From Propionibacteriaceae bacterium AM104-82 (GTDB lineage: Bacteria > Actinomycetota > Actinomycetes > Propionibacteriales > Propionibacteriaceae), in contig JAQDQK010000013.1 of the NCBI GenBank assembly GCA_027658995.1, positions 29,613 to 93,612 on the forward strand: a DNA stretch of 64,000 bases, read 5' to 3'. Below, piece after piece: positions 26,397 through 35,246 of the stretch. Position 1 is the first letter of the stretch. Each line of letters opens with the position of its first letter. The translations under genes and the position numbers were made by a program. The notes beneath the pieces were generated by a model. It was not told the origin of the DNA and ran no database searches. It saw only the letters and a program-made list of their open reading frames with translations.

Positions 26397-27606
26397 CCTC
26401 TCGGGGGTCGGGCCCGGACGCTACGTCCGGGCCATGGAGATCGGCCAGCACGTCATCGCGCTGGTGCTGACCGCCGTCGGGGTGATCCGCGCAGTGGTGA
26501 GCGGCGCCGACCTTCCCGCTGCGGTCATCGCGGGCGTCGTGTTCCTGGCGTGGCACACGGCCGGCTCCGTCGTGTCGGCGCGTTCGGGCTCGACGAGGGT
26601 CGCCGCGTGGTGGCTGCTCGGGCTGGTCGCGGTGTGGATCGGTGCGACCGTCGTGTCGGCCGAGTTCGTGTGGCTGGCCTTCCTGCTCTGGCTGCTCGCC
26701 GGACACCTGCTCTCCCTCGGGTGGGGGCTGGCGCTGTCGGCCTTCGTGTTCGCCGTCGTGGTCGCCGCCCCGCTGCTGCATCACGGCGGCACCAGTTACG
26801 GCATCGTGTTCGGCCCGCTGGTGGGTGGCGTGTTCGCCTACGGCATCTCGCGCGGCTACCTCCAGTTGCTGCGCGACGCCGCCGAGCGGGAGCGCCTGGT
26901 GATCGGGCTGCGGTCGGCCCAGGCGGAGATGGCCGATCTGCAGGACGAGTTGGCCGCCGCCCAGCGGCAGTCGGGCATCGTCGCGGAGCGGACCAGGATC
27001 TCGCGCGACATCCACGACACCGTCGCGCAGTCGCTGTCGTCGATCAGGCTGCTCGCGCACGCCCAGGTCGACCGGTCGCCCGACCCAGCGTCGGCCCGAG
27101 CCCTCGGCCAGATCGAGGCGCTCGCCGGGGACGGCCTCGGCGACGTGCGCCGCATCGTCGCGGCCCTCGCGCCGATGGAACTGGAGGACAACGCTCTGGC
27201 GGGCGCCCTCCAGCGGATGGTCGACCGGTTGCGCGAGGAGACCGGCATCGACGCGAGCCTGCGACTCGACGACACCCTCCCGATCCTGAGCACCGAGGTC
27301 GAGGTCGCGCTGCTGCGCACCGCCCAGTCGGCGCTCGCCAACGTCCGCAGGCACGCGGAAGCGGGCCGCGTCGTCGTCAGCCTCATCGACGCGGGCGACA
27401 CCGTCCGCCTCGACATCATCGACGACGGCACCGGCTTCGACCTGACCGCCTGGGAGGATGCCCGCGAGGCCCCGCCGTCGAGTTTCGGGCTGCGCTACAT
27501 GCGCGACCGGCTCCGCGAGCTGGGCGGGGGCCTCGACATCGAGACCGCGCCCGGAGAGGGGACCGCCATCTCCGGGCACCTGTCGATCGGAAGGGGACGA
27601 CCATGA
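26362..27606 (+). CDS. sensor histidine kinase (NarL/DesK-type, HisKA_3)
   Basis: 414 residues from ATG 26362, chosen for the GGAG at 9 nt. Residues 20-165 hold about five or six membrane segments forming the sensor; a linker leads to the dimerisation helix with the phosphoacceptor His218 in RTRISRDIHDTVAQSLSSIRLL. The C-terminal HATPase contains VEVALLRTAQSALANVRRHAEAG (N box) and IIDDGTGFDL (G1 box). It overlaps the MMPL gene by 35 bp and the response regulator by 4 nt. Confidence 0.9.
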   Translation: MSLVTMPLSQADLSGVGPGRYVRAMEIGQHVIALVLTAVGVIRAVVSGADLPAAVIAGVVFLAWHTAGSVVSARSGSTRVAAWWLLGLVAVWIGATVVSAEFVWLAFLLWLLAGHLLSLGWGLALSAFVFAVVVAAPLLHHGGTSYGIVFGPLVGGVFAYGISRGYLQLLRDAAERERLVIGLRSAQAEMADLQDELAAAQRQSGIVAERTRISRDIHDTVAQSLSSIRLLAHAQVDRSPDPASARALGQIEALAGDGLGDVRRIVAALAPMELEDNALAGALQRMVDRLREETGIDASLRLDDTLPILSTEVEVALLRTAQSALANVRRHAEAGRVVVSLIDAGDTVRLDIIDDGTGFDLTAWEDAREAPPSSFGLRYMRDRLRELGGGLDIETAPGEGTAISGHLSIGRGRP

Positions 27607-28217
27607 CGCGCGTGCTGCTCGTCGACGACCACCCGGTGGTGCGCAGCGGGCTGCGCGCCGTGCTGACCTCCGGGGGGGTCGAGGTGATCGGCGAGGCCGG
27701 CACCGGCGAGGAGGCCCTCGAGATGGTCGAGCGGCTGAGCCCCGATGTCGTGATGTGCGACCTCAGGCTCGGCGACGGCATCGACGGCATCCAGACGACC
27801 GCCCGGCTCACCAAGCTGAACCCCGCGCCCGCGGTGCTGATCCTGACCACCTTCGACCGGGACGCGGAGATCCTCGGCGCCATCGAGGCGGGCGCCGCGG
27901 GCTACCTGCTCAAGGATGCCGCTCCCGAGGTGATCCTCGAGGCCATCGCCAAGGCGGCCGCAGGTGGGGTGTTCCTCTCCCCCGGCATCGAGACGCGGGT
28001 GCTGCGCGGCATGCGCAACCCGCGCCCCCGTCCGACGCAGCGCGAGATCGAGGTGCTCGCGCTTCTGGCGGAGGGCGCGAGCAACCGGGAGATCGCCAAG
28101 ACGCTGTTCGTCACGGAGGCGACCGTCAAGAGCCACCTGGCGCACATCTTCACCAAGCTCGACGTCGACAGCAGGTCGCGCGCGGTGCACGTGGCGCGCG
28201 AGTCGGGGCTGATCTAG
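27603..28217 (+). CDS. LuxR-type response regulator
   Basis: 204 residues. The receiver domain starts MTRVLLVDDHPVVRSGLRAVL; Asp53 in VVMCDLRLGDG is the phosphoacceptor, and Lys near residue 104 in GYLLKDAAPEV completes the active site. The HTH (about 137-200) reads PTQREIEVLALLAEGASNREIAKTLFVTEATVKSHLAHIFTKLDVDSRSRAV. The ATG overlaps the kinase stop (ATGA). It probably controls the adjacent MMPL gene. Its stop codon shares CTAG with the stop of the convergent lipoprotein gene. Confidence 0.92.
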   Translation: MTRVLLVDDHPVVRSGLRAVLTSGGVEVIGEAGTGEEALEMVERLSPDVVMCDLRLGDGIDGIQTTARLTKLNPAPAVLILTTFDRDAEILGAIEAGAAGYLLKDAAPEVILEAIAKAAAGGVFLSPGIETRVLRGMRNPRPRPTQREIEVLALLAEGASNREIAKTLFVTEATVKSHLAHIFTKLDVDSRSRAVHVARESGLI

Positions 28218-29098
28218 CCCTGGTCGCACCATTGGGCGAGGTAGCCGTCCTCGCCCGGGGCGACCAGGTCGCGGTCGCGCCGCACGATGGAGATCTCCTC
28301 CCCGCGCGCCGCGCAGCTCTCCGCCAGGTTCGACTCGGGCTGGTCGGCGTACTCGACCTGGACGACGCCGCGCCCGTACGCGTCGGTGTAGGCGTCGCAC
28401 TCGTCGTACTCCTGGCACTCCTCGGCGACCGCGAAGTCGAAGCCGAGGGAGCGCGCCCGGTCGACCAGTTCGGCGGCGTTCTTCTGCCCGGCGGCGAGGC
28501 CTGCGCGGTGCGCTCGATCCACCAGTAGCTCGGCGAGGGCGATGTTGTGCTCGACGGTGAGCAGCCCGTCGGAGCGCAGGTAGGAGTCGAGGTTGTCGAA
28601 CTCGACGGCGGCGAACCCGGCGTCCGCGCATCCGTCGATCCAGCCGCCGACGATCTCGGCGACGGCCTTCCTCTTCTCCGGCGTCGACGTGTCGAGCAGG
28701 GCCTCATCCCATTCCTCGTCGACGACCGGGGAGCCGCCGTCGACCAGCAGCAGCCCGGCGTCCTCCCAGGCCTGTTCCTCGCCGGGTTGGGACTGGAACG
28801 CGTTGAGGTAGCAGATGTTGTAGAGCCCGTCCACGGGTGCGGCGGTGCGGTCCCTGACCAGGATCTTCACAGCGTCATCTGGCGGATAGGCCGTCCCCAA
28901 CTGGTAGTCGGGCCGACCCCCGGAGGGAGCCTCGACAGGCGATTGAGTCTCGAAAGGCGACTGAGTCTCGAGAGGCGTCTGAGTCTCGACAGGCGTCTGG
29001 GTCTCGACAGGCGTCTGAGTCTCGACAGGCGACTGCGCCGCGTCGCAGCCGGCCACCAGCACACACGCGAGGACGGTCGGGAACAGGAACGGGCGCAT
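28214..29098 (-). CDS. secreted lipoprotein with GH114-like domain (endo-alpha-1,4-polygalactosaminidase family)
   Basis: 294 residues from ATG 29098 (GAGAGG at 7 nt). The signal peptide MRPFLFPTVLACVLVAGCDAA ends in the lipobox VAGC. Residues 24-55 are six near-perfect hexapeptide repeats of the type ETQTPV, encoded by an 18-bp tandem repeat. The catalytic part resembles the GH114/TM1410 barrel: GLYNICYLNAFQSQPGEE, then GFAAVEFDNLDSYLRSDGLLT, AGLAAGQKNAAEL and FDFAVAEECQEYDEC. The family hydrolyses alpha-1,4-polygalactosamine-type exopolysaccharide. Confidence 0.8.
   Translation of the reverse strand: MRPFLFPTVLACVLVAGCDAAQSPVETQTPVETQTPVETQTPLETQSPFETQSPVEAPSGGRPDYQLGTAYPPDDAVKILVRDRTAAPVDGLYNICYLNAFQSQPGEEQAWEDAGLLLVDGGSPVVDEEWDEALLDTSTPEKRKAVAEIVGGWIDGCADAGFAAVEFDNLDSYLRSDGLLTVEHNIALAELLVDRAHRAGLAAGQKNAAELVDRARSLGFDFAVAEECQEYDECDAYTDAYGRGVVQVEYADQPESNLAESCAARGEEISIVRRDRDLVAPGEDGYLAQWCDQG
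28930..29037. repeat. 18-bp tandem repeat, about six copies
   Basis: The units read GTCTCGACAGGCGTCTGA with small variations. The repeat lies in frame inside the lipoprotein gene and gives the ETQTPV-type linker after the lipid anchor; copy-number change would alter linker length without a frameshift. Confidence 0.8.
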
Positions 29099-29137
29099 GC
29101 TGCAGCCTCTCACGGGCCGTCGCTTAGGTGCGACCCG

Positions 29138-30205
29138 CTACGTGCAGACGGTCGTGACGACGAGCGTCGCGTTCACCCTCAGGGTGCGGTCGCCAAACAG
29201 CTTCGTGGCGTCAATGTAGTCGAACTCCTTGACGGCGATGCCGAGGCCCTTCGTCGAACCTGCGAGCAGAGCGCCCTTGAGGAGGGCATCGGTGTCGCGC
29301 GTCAGTTCCGCGAGCTCGTAGGGTCGCACCAGCCGGGCCGCGTAGGACGCGGGCGCGCAGCCTTCGTCGAGGTGACGGGTGACGCTCTCGGGATACTCGT
29401 CGAGCGGCACCTGCGAGGAGGCCGTGAAGAGTTCGGCGCGGGCCTCGGACGCGGCCGCCGCGTACGGGTTGTCCTCGAGCGCTGGGACGCCCGCCTCCTG
29501 GCGCAGCCGGGCGATTTCGGTGGTGAGCGAGCGCACCGTCAGGTCCTGGTTGACGGGCAGTTCGCCGATGTTGAGGTAGTCGGCGCAGGCCGTCGCGACG
29601 GGAAGGGACTGCTGCTCGGGGCGCATGCCGGTGCACGAGTAGGAGAACAGTTCGGTGGGCTCCACGGAGCCGTCCGCCCGGATGTAGTCCTTCTGCCACG
29701 GCGGCACCAGGGCGGCAAGGCCCTCCTCATCGGCGGCATCCTCGGCCAACGCGTCGGCCAGTTCCTTGTCGTCGGCGAGCCCGTCGCGCTCCCAGACGTA
29801 GTGCAGGTACTCGTGCGCCAGCAGTTCGGGACGTTGGAAGGCCTTGAGGTCGGCGGAGACGAACAGCGAGTTCTTCGCGGGCACGTAGCAACCGGAACTC
29901 TCGGATCCGCAGTCGGCGGCGGTGTCCGCGCTGGAGATCAGCGACACCTGCGGGACCTCGCCCACGATCAGGTGCCCGAGCAGGGCCGCGAGGGCCTCGT
30001 CCTGCTCCACTTGGACGGCGGGGCTCTGCTCGGCCGACGCCGTGGAAGTGGTGCTCCGCGGCTCGGACGGCGTCCGGGTCTCGGCGGCGCTCGTCGGGTC
30101 GGCCGGGGCCGAGGTGCTTCCCGGCTGCGGGCTCGAGCACGCCGCGAGCAGCGAGACACCGAGCATCGCGATCAGCAGGGCCGGAGTGCTCAGGGGCTTC
30201 CTCAT
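29138..30205 (-). CDS. lipoprotein with HExxH metallopeptidase-like motif
   Basis: 355 residues. The signal peptide MRKPLSTPALLIAMLGVSLLAACSS carries a lipobox (LAAC). A Ser/Thr/Pro-rich linker runs to about residue 60. The motif ELLAHEYLHYVWERDG near residue 125-140 (HEYLH) is a canonical zinc HExxH site, so a surface metallopeptidase is plausible. Several cysteines (ADCGSESSGC, SYSCTG, ATACADY, EGCAPAS) suggest disulfides. No named family is recognised; two other lipoprotein genes lie close on the same strand. Confidence 0.7.
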   Translation of the reverse strand: MRKPLSTPALLIAMLGVSLLAACSSPQPGSTSAPADPTSAAETRTPSEPRSTTSTASAEQSPAVQVEQDEALAALLGHLIVGEVPQVSLISSADTAADCGSESSGCYVPAKNSLFVSADLKAFQRPELLAHEYLHYVWERDGLADDKELADALAEDAADEEGLAALVPPWQKDYIRADGSVEPTELFSYSCTGMRPEQQSLPVATACADYLNIGELPVNQDLTVRSLTTEIARLRQEAGVPALEDNPYAAAASEARAELFTASSQVPLDEYPESVTRHLDEGCAPASYAARLVRPYELAELTRDTDALLKGALLAGSTKGLGIAVKEFDYIDATKLFGDRTLRVNATLVVTTVCT

Positions 30206-30266
30206 GGCGGCGAAGTCTATTCGCCGACGGGGTCCTGGCCGTTGTGGCGAGGGCGGTCGCGCGCCG

Positions 30267-30722
30267 TCAGCCCCGGACGCGTAGGGCGTCCATCAGGGCC
30301 GTCCTGCCCGCCTCGTGCCCGTGGAACCCGGCGAGGACGCGCGCGACGACGACGCCCGGGTCGGTGTCCTCGAGCGCGTCGGCGACCATCGCCTCGATCT
30401 CGCGGGAGCGGCACTCGGCGATGAACGCCCGGGTCCTGGGGTGGGACTCGTCCGCGAAGTCGGCGATCGGCATCACGTCGCGCTCGAAGAAGCCCGCGGC
30501 CCCGTCGTGGGGACACATCAGGAATGCGAGCACCACCACCGACGGCGTGCCGTGGCTGGCCCAGGTGTCGACGATCGCGCGCTCAGGGACGCCGACGAAG
30601 TAGTTGGTGAGGCAGCGGTGGAGCGTCTCGCTCCTGCTCTCCTGCCACCTTGGCGCGGGGATGGGATCGCGATGCAGCCCGACGTACTGCGGGCGCTCAG
30701 ACTGCGACTGCCATGCGGACAA
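30267..30722 (-). CDS. hypothetical protein with TTG start
   Basis: 151 residues. The start is a TTG at 30722, preceded by AGGAGG at 7 nt, the best Shine-Dalgarno in the neighbourhood; longer reading would cross a hairpin and lacks support. The protein begins MSAWQSQSERPQYVGLHRDP and contains a central LTNYFVGVPERAIVDTWASHGTPSVVVLAFLMCPHDGAAGFFERDVMPIADF and helical C terminus (ECRSREIEAMVADALEDTD). No signal peptide, no recognised domain. Confidence 0.6.
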   Translation of the reverse strand: MSAWQSQSERPQYVGLHRDPIPAPRWQESRSETLHRCLTNYFVGVPERAIVDTWASHGTPSVVVLAFLMCPHDGAAGFFERDVMPIADFADESHPRTRAFIAECRSREIEAMVADALEDTDPGVVVARVLAGFHGHEAGRTALMDALRVRG

Positions 30723-30845
30723 CGCCGTTCCTCCTGTGGTTCTCTGCCCGTGGCTTGCGGCAGACGCGGAGGCCTCATGGGCGGGGTGTGCGCCAACAGT
30801 ACGACCGCGGCTGGGTCGCGCTTCGCGCGGGGTCCGGTTACGCGG

Positions 30846-30880
30846 CGACCCCCGGCGTGCCGTCGGCATGCCGGGGGTCG
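30846..30880 (-). terminator. terminator of the FKBP lipoprotein gene
   Basis: A 16-bp stem with one G/T mismatch: CGACCCCCGGCGTGCC and GGCATGCCGGGGGTCG around a GTC loop, 11 bp beyond the stop codon. Confidence 0.7.
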
Positions 30881-30891
30881 TCGCGGGTGCC

Positions 30892-31866
30892 TCAGGCGGC
30901 CGGGGCCGCCGCAAGCAGATCGAGGACGAAGATGGCCGGCGTTGCGCCGGTGGCCGCGTCCGCGGGGTAGACGAGCAGCACGCGGGAGCCGATCTTGGTG
31001 CCCACGGTCTCCTCGCCGCCGCCACCCTCGACCTTCTGGATGCCCTCGGCCCAGCTCGACTGGGGCTCGCCGCCCCATTCGGAGACGACCGCGTGGTAGA
31101 ACAGCACGTCGTCGGCGGTGACCTCGGGGCCGGTGCCCTCCGCGAGGACGATGACCTGCGGCTCGGTGGGGGCGGCAGCGTCGGTCGCGAACGAGACCTT
31201 CGGCTCGGCGCCGAGGTCACCCTCGACGCTCAGCCCTGCGGGCAGTTCGGCGTTGGTGAGCGTCGCGTCGCCGAGCGCCGAGGTGTCGATGTTGGTGACG
31301 CCGATGACGTCGACGACGAACACGAGCGTCGAGTTGGCCGGGATGTCGCCGTTCTCCTGGTCGCCGTATCCGAACTCCGGCGGCACCACGATCTGGACGC
31401 GGTCGCCGACCTTGGTGCCGATCAGGCCGTACTTCCACCCGGCGACGACCTCGTTCAGCGAGAAGCTGGTGGGCTCGCCCCGGTCAAAGGACGAGTCGAA
31501 CTGCTTGCCGTCGCTCCATAGGAAGCCCGCGTAGTTGACCTTGACGAAGGCGCCATCCTTGGCCTCGTCGCCGTCGCCCGCCGTGAGCGTCTTGACGGTG
31601 ATCTGCGTCGGGGGTTCGTCCCCGATGGCCTTCATCGAGGGGATGCCGTCGGCGTTGAAGGTGATCTCGGGCAGCGCGCCCTTCGGGTCGCGGTCGACCG
31701 TCGGCGCCGACTCGTCCACCGGCGGGTCGGCCGGTGCGTCCGTCTGCCCGGTGGCGGTGGGCGTCGGGCTCGGCTGCGACTGGTTCGCGGTGTCGTCGCC
31801 CGAGCAGGCAGACAGGAAGACGACGGGGGCGATCAGGCCGATGGCCAGGGTCTTGAACTTTTTCAC
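30892..31866 (-). CDS. FKBP-type peptidyl-prolyl isomerase lipoprotein
   Basis: 324 residues from GTG 31866. The signal peptide MKKFKTLAIGLIAPVVFLSACSGDD ends in a lipobox (LSAC), then a Thr/Pro linker to about residue 45. The first FKBP domain (about 80-180) reads VKVNYAGFLWSDGKQFDSSFDRGEPTSFSLNEVVAGWKYGLIGTKVGDRVQIVVPPEFGYGDQ...STLVFVVDVIGV, with most of the active-site residues. A second, degenerate FKBP-like region spans about 215-318 (GTKIGSRVLLVYPAD). It likely folds secreted proteins on the outer membrane face. Confidence 0.9.
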   Translation of the reverse strand: MKKFKTLAIGLIAPVVFLSACSGDDTANQSQPSPTPTATGQTDAPADPPVDESAPTVDRDPKGALPEITFNADGIPSMKAIGDEPPTQITVKTLTAGDGDEAKDGAFVKVNYAGFLWSDGKQFDSSFDRGEPTSFSLNEVVAGWKYGLIGTKVGDRVQIVVPPEFGYGDQENGDIPANSTLVFVVDVIGVTNIDTSALGDATLTNAELPAGLSVEGDLGAEPKVSFATDAAAPTEPQVIVLAEGTGPEVTADDVLFYHAVVSEWGGEPQSSWAEGIQKVEGGGGEETVGTKIGSRVLLVYPADAATGATPAIFVLDLLAAAPAA

Positions 31867-31990
31867 AAGGTCGCTCTCCGCGGCCACTGCGACCGCATCG
31901 GGGTTGGGATCGACGGTTTCTGGACCGCCGACCGGGGTCAACGGTACCTAACGACCCTGTGCCGATCCTGTGCGGCGGGGGCCGCCAGGC

Positions 31991-33424
31991 TCAGCCCGCG
32001 ACCCGGAACTCCCTCAGCACGACCTCTCCGTGCCCCTCAAACCAGGCGTTCGGGGACGGTGGGGCCGCGACAAGGTCGGTCAGGACGGAGCAGCCTCCGT
32101 CGGCGAAGATCTCGACCGCCGTGGGGTCGAACCAGACGCGCAGCGCTACGTCCCCCGATCCGCGCAGGTCCACGGCCGACTCCGTCACGAACGACTCCGG
32201 GAGCGACTCGGCCCCGCCGCGCCGGTCGACGCTGAGCCGTCGGGTCGCGGCGTCGTAGGAGATCGCCACGGCCACGGACTCGTCGGCACCGAGGTGCAGC
32301 GTGAAGCCCTGGGACTCCCCCACGGCCACGCGCAGGTCGAGGCGACCCGCGGGCGGCAGGGTGACCGGAAGCTTCACCCGGTCGTCGACTGCGAGGTCCG
32401 AGACCGCTTCGAGTTCGGTGACGGCTGGGCCGATCGCCTCCTGGCGCAGCAGCACGACGCCGTCGACCTCGACGAGCGAGAGCCTTCGGGCCATCGTCAT
32501 GGCACCGCGCTGCGGGCGGTCCGGGTCGACAGGAAGGTCGTGCGCGTAGAGCCAGTTGCTCATCCAGGCGATCAGCGTCCGCTCGTCGTCCGCGAGGCCG
32601 GCGAAGGTGACGCCCGCGTAGCAGTCGTGGCCGTAGTCGAGCCACGTGAGCGAGCGCATGCCCGCCTCGTCGTCCGGGCCGACCTTGGGGTGCCGGACGC
32701 GCGGGGTGAAGGCGCTGCCGTCGAAGTCGCCCACGAAGTACTGCGTGCCCGAGCCGCCCGCGGTGCCACCGGGGTTGATGCTGAGCAACAGCACCCAGGC
32801 GGTCTCGTCGGTGCCCTCGATCCGCAGCGGGAACATGTCCGGGCATTCCCACACTCCCCCGACGCCCGCCTCGGGGCCGAACGCCGAGAGGAACGTCCAG
32901 GAGAGCAGGTCGTCGGAGCGGTAGAACACCACCTGCTGCTCCATGGCCTCGACGGCGACCATCACCCAGTAGCTTCCTGCGGGGCCCTCGTAACGGATCA
33001 CCTTCGGGTCGCGGAAGTCGGCCGAGCCCCGGTCGGCGACCGGGTTGCCCGCGTACTTGGTGAAGGTCACGCCGCCGTCGAGGCTGTAGGCGATCGACTG
33101 GCTCTGGTTGCGTCGGTCCAACGCGTGCGAGGTGTAGAACGCCAGCAGCGCCGGGATGCCCGCCGTGCCTAGACCGGAGTCGTTTGCCTCGTCGATCACC
33201 ATCGACCCGGAGAAGATCTCCTCCGAATCGTCGAAGGAGATGGCGACCGGATGGTCGTCCCAGGTGACCAGGTCGGTGCTCGACGCGTGCCCCCAACTCA
33301 TGTTCCCGTGCTCGGCCCCGAGCGGGTTGTACTGGAAGTAGAGGTGGTACCTGCCGTCGTGGAAGACGAGCCCGTTCGGGTCGTTGATCCAGTTCAGCGG
33401 CGGCGAGAAGTGAAGCCTGGTCAT
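31991..33424 (-). CDS. glycoside hydrolase family 32 (beta-fructosidase: levanase/inulinase/sucrase)
   Basis: 477 residues, no signal peptide, so cytoplasmic. The nucleophile Asp15 lies in NWINDPNGLV; the transition-state stabiliser is FRDPKVIRY; the acid/base Glu is in WECPDMFPL. The C-terminal beta-sandwich (from about residue 335) is complete, ending NAWFEGHGEVVLREFRVAG. It cleaves fructosyl units from sucrose or fructo-oligosaccharides brought in by the adjacent ABC importer. It is the last gene of the LacI-controlled operon. Confidence 0.94.
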   Translation of the reverse strand: MTRLHFSPPLNWINDPNGLVFHDGRYHLYFQYNPLGAEHGNMSWGHASSTDLVTWDDHPVAISFDDSEEIFSGSMVIDEANDSGLGTAGIPALLAFYTSHALDRRNQSQSIAYSLDGGVTFTKYAGNPVADRGSADFRDPKVIRYEGPAGSYWVMVAVEAMEQQVVFYRSDDLLSWTFLSAFGPEAGVGGVWECPDMFPLRIEGTDETAWVLLLSINPGGTAGGSGTQYFVGDFDGSAFTPRVRHPKVGPDDEAGMRSLTWLDYGHDCYAGVTFAGLADDERTLIAWMSNWLYAHDLPVDPDRPQRGAMTMARRLSLVEVDGVVLLRQEAIGPAVTELEAVSDLAVDDRVKLPVTLPPAGRLDLRVAVGESQGFTLHLGADESVAVAISYDAATRRLSVDRRGGAESLPESFVTESAVDLRGSGDVALRVWFDPTAVEIFADGGCSVLTDLVAAPPSPNAWFEGHGEVVLREFRVAG

Positions 33425-33468
33425 GATCCTATTTTCGCTTGTCGGGAGGTGGGTGGACGGTTCTGGGG

Positions 33469-34302
33469 CTACTTGCCGACGCCGGCAGTGAGGCCCTCGC
33501 GGAGCGGCTTCTGGCCGAAGATGAACACCAGAAGGGCCGGGATCATCGAGATGATGACGCCCGCGAGGACGGTCGAGACGCTGCCGGTGCCCAGATTGCC
33601 CTGGAGCGTGACCAGGCCGAGCGGCAGGGTGAAGTTCTGCTCGCTGATGGTCATGATGAGCGGTCGGAAGAACTCGTTCCAGTGGTAGTTGAAGGCCAGG
33701 ATGCCGACGATCGCGAGGCCCGGGGTCGCCAGCGGCAGGTAGACGCTGAAGAACACCCGCCACGGACCGGCGCCGTCGATCGCTGCAGCCTCCCCCAGTT
33801 CGGCGGGAAGGCCCATGAAGAACTGCCGCATCAGGAACGTGCCGAACGCCGTCGGCAGCGCGGGGATGATCAGGGCCAGCAGGGTATCGGCGAGACCCAT
33901 GCCGCGGATCAGCATGAACACCGGCACGATGGTGACCTGCATCGGCACCATCATCGTCGCCAGGATCAGGCCGAAGAGCACCTTCTTGCTGCGGAACTCG
34001 AACCGGGCGAACACATAGCCCGCCATGGCGGCGCTCAGCATCTGGCCGAGCGCGACCAGCAGCGTCACGAGGGCGCTGTTCCACACGTAGAGCCACACCG
34101 GGATCTTTGCGAAGACATCGGCGAAGGCCGCGCCTCCGACCGAGGTGACGTGCGTGACGGGGTCGGTCGGCGTCAGAGCCGTGATCAGGGTCCACACGAC
34201 GGGACCGAGGGTGACGAAGGTCGCCAGGAGAAGGATGATGTACTTGGCGATCGTTCCGATCCCCTGCCAGGGGCGCCTGGCTTCAACTGCTTGCGTAGAC
34301 AT
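33469..34302 (-). CDS. carbohydrate ABC transporter permease (MalG-like)
   Basis: 277 residues, six membrane segments. The EAA loop reads ELGEAAAIDGAGPWRVFFSVYLPLATPGLA. The C terminus ends in the usual FIFGQKPLREGLTAGVGK. It pairs with the MalF-like permease encoded 8 bp upstream to form the membrane channel of the fructoside importer. No ATPase gene is present in the operon, so a shared MsiK-type ATPase from elsewhere is probably used. Confidence 0.9.
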   Translation of the reverse strand: MSTQAVEARRPWQGIGTIAKYIILLLATFVTLGPVVWTLITALTPTDPVTHVTSVGGAAFADVFAKIPVWLYVWNSALVTLLVALGQMLSAAMAGYVFARFEFRSKKVLFGLILATMMVPMQVTIVPVFMLIRGMGLADTLLALIIPALPTAFGTFLMRQFFMGLPAELGEAAAIDGAGPWRVFFSVYLPLATPGLAIVGILAFNYHWNEFFRPLIMTISEQNFTLPLGLVTLQGNLGTGSVSTVLAGVIISMIPALLVFIFGQKPLREGLTAGVGK

Positions 34303-34310
34303 GTGAGACC

Positions 34311-35246
34311 TCACCCGTAGAAGACGTAGCGCTTGCTGAGCTGGAACTGGATCGCGGTGACGAGCATGATCAGCAGCGTCAGGACGACGCCGATCGCGGA
34401 GGCTCCACCGAAGTCGAGTTGCCGGAAGGCGGACTCGTAGATGACCATCACTGCTGTGCGGGTCTCGTCGCCGGGCCCGCCGCGCGTCAGCACCCACGGC
34501 TGGTCGAAGATCTGCAGGGCGTTGATGATCGCCATCACCGACGCGACGAGCATCGTCGGGCTGATCAGCGGGAGCGTGAGCTGCCAGAACTGCTTCCAGC
34601 CGGTCGCGCCGTCGATCGAGGCCGCCTCGTAGACCTCCTTGGGGATCGCGGCGATGCCGCCGATGAACAGCAGGAACGTGAACCCGAAGTTCTGCCAGAC
34701 GTAGACGAGCAGGACGACGACCTTCGCGCCGAAGCCTGTGGTGAGCCAGCCGACCTTCGCGATCCCGATCCAGCCGAGCACCTCGTTGACGAGGCCGAAC
34801 TCCTGGTTGAACAGGTAGGCCATGATCAGCGAGACCGACGCCGCAGAGAGGATCAGCGGGAAGAACAGCGTCGAGCGGAAGAACGTCCGCAGCCAGTTGG
34901 GCATCTTCGACTGGACGAGGATCGCCAGCAGCAGCGCGACGGCGAGTTGGACGACGACGGCGGTGGCCACGAAGCCGATGGTGTTGAGGAACGAGACCCG
35001 CACCGTCGGGTTGGAGGCGAGGCGCGCGAAGTTGTCGAAGCCGACGAACTCGGGCGCCGTGATGATGTCCCAGCGGAAGAACGCCAGGACGACAGAGGCG
35101 ACGATCGGCAGGAAGCTGAACAGCGCCAGCCCGATCACCGTCGGGGCGAGGAACAGGGAGATCAGCAGCCGCGGCTTATGGGTCGCCCCGGAGCGCGCGA
35201 CGGCGTCGGACGCGGCCGGGGGCTGCGTCGAGGTGGTGGTGGACAT
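34311..35246 (-). CDS. carbohydrate ABC transporter permease (MalF-like)
   Basis: 311 residues. A polar N-terminal stretch of about 25 residues leads to six membrane segments beginning LLISLFLAPTVIGLALFSFLPIVASVVLAFF. The EAA loop is EVYEAASIDGATGWKQFWQLTLPLISPTML. The ATG at 35246 overlaps the stop of the binding-protein gene by one base (ATGA), so translation is coupled. Confidence 0.9.
   Translation of the reverse strand: MSTTTSTQPPAASDAVARSGATHKPRLLISLFLAPTVIGLALFSFLPIVASVVLAFFRWDIITAPEFVGFDNFARLASNPTVRVSFLNTIGFVATAVVVQLAVALLLAILVQSKMPNWLRTFFRSTLFFPLILSAASVSLIMAYLFNQEFGLVNEVLGWIGIAKVGWLTTGFGAKVVVLLVYVWQNFGFTFLLFIGGIAAIPKEVYEAASIDGATGWKQFWQLTLPLISPTMLVASVMAIINALQIFDQPWVLTRGGPGDETRTAVMVIYESAFRQLDFGGASAIGVVLTLLIMLVTAIQFQLSKRYVFYG

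Noticed and set aside
28930..29037. CRISPR array
   Set aside because: The 18-bp units are contiguous, have no spacers, lie in frame inside a gene and there are no cas genes nearby.
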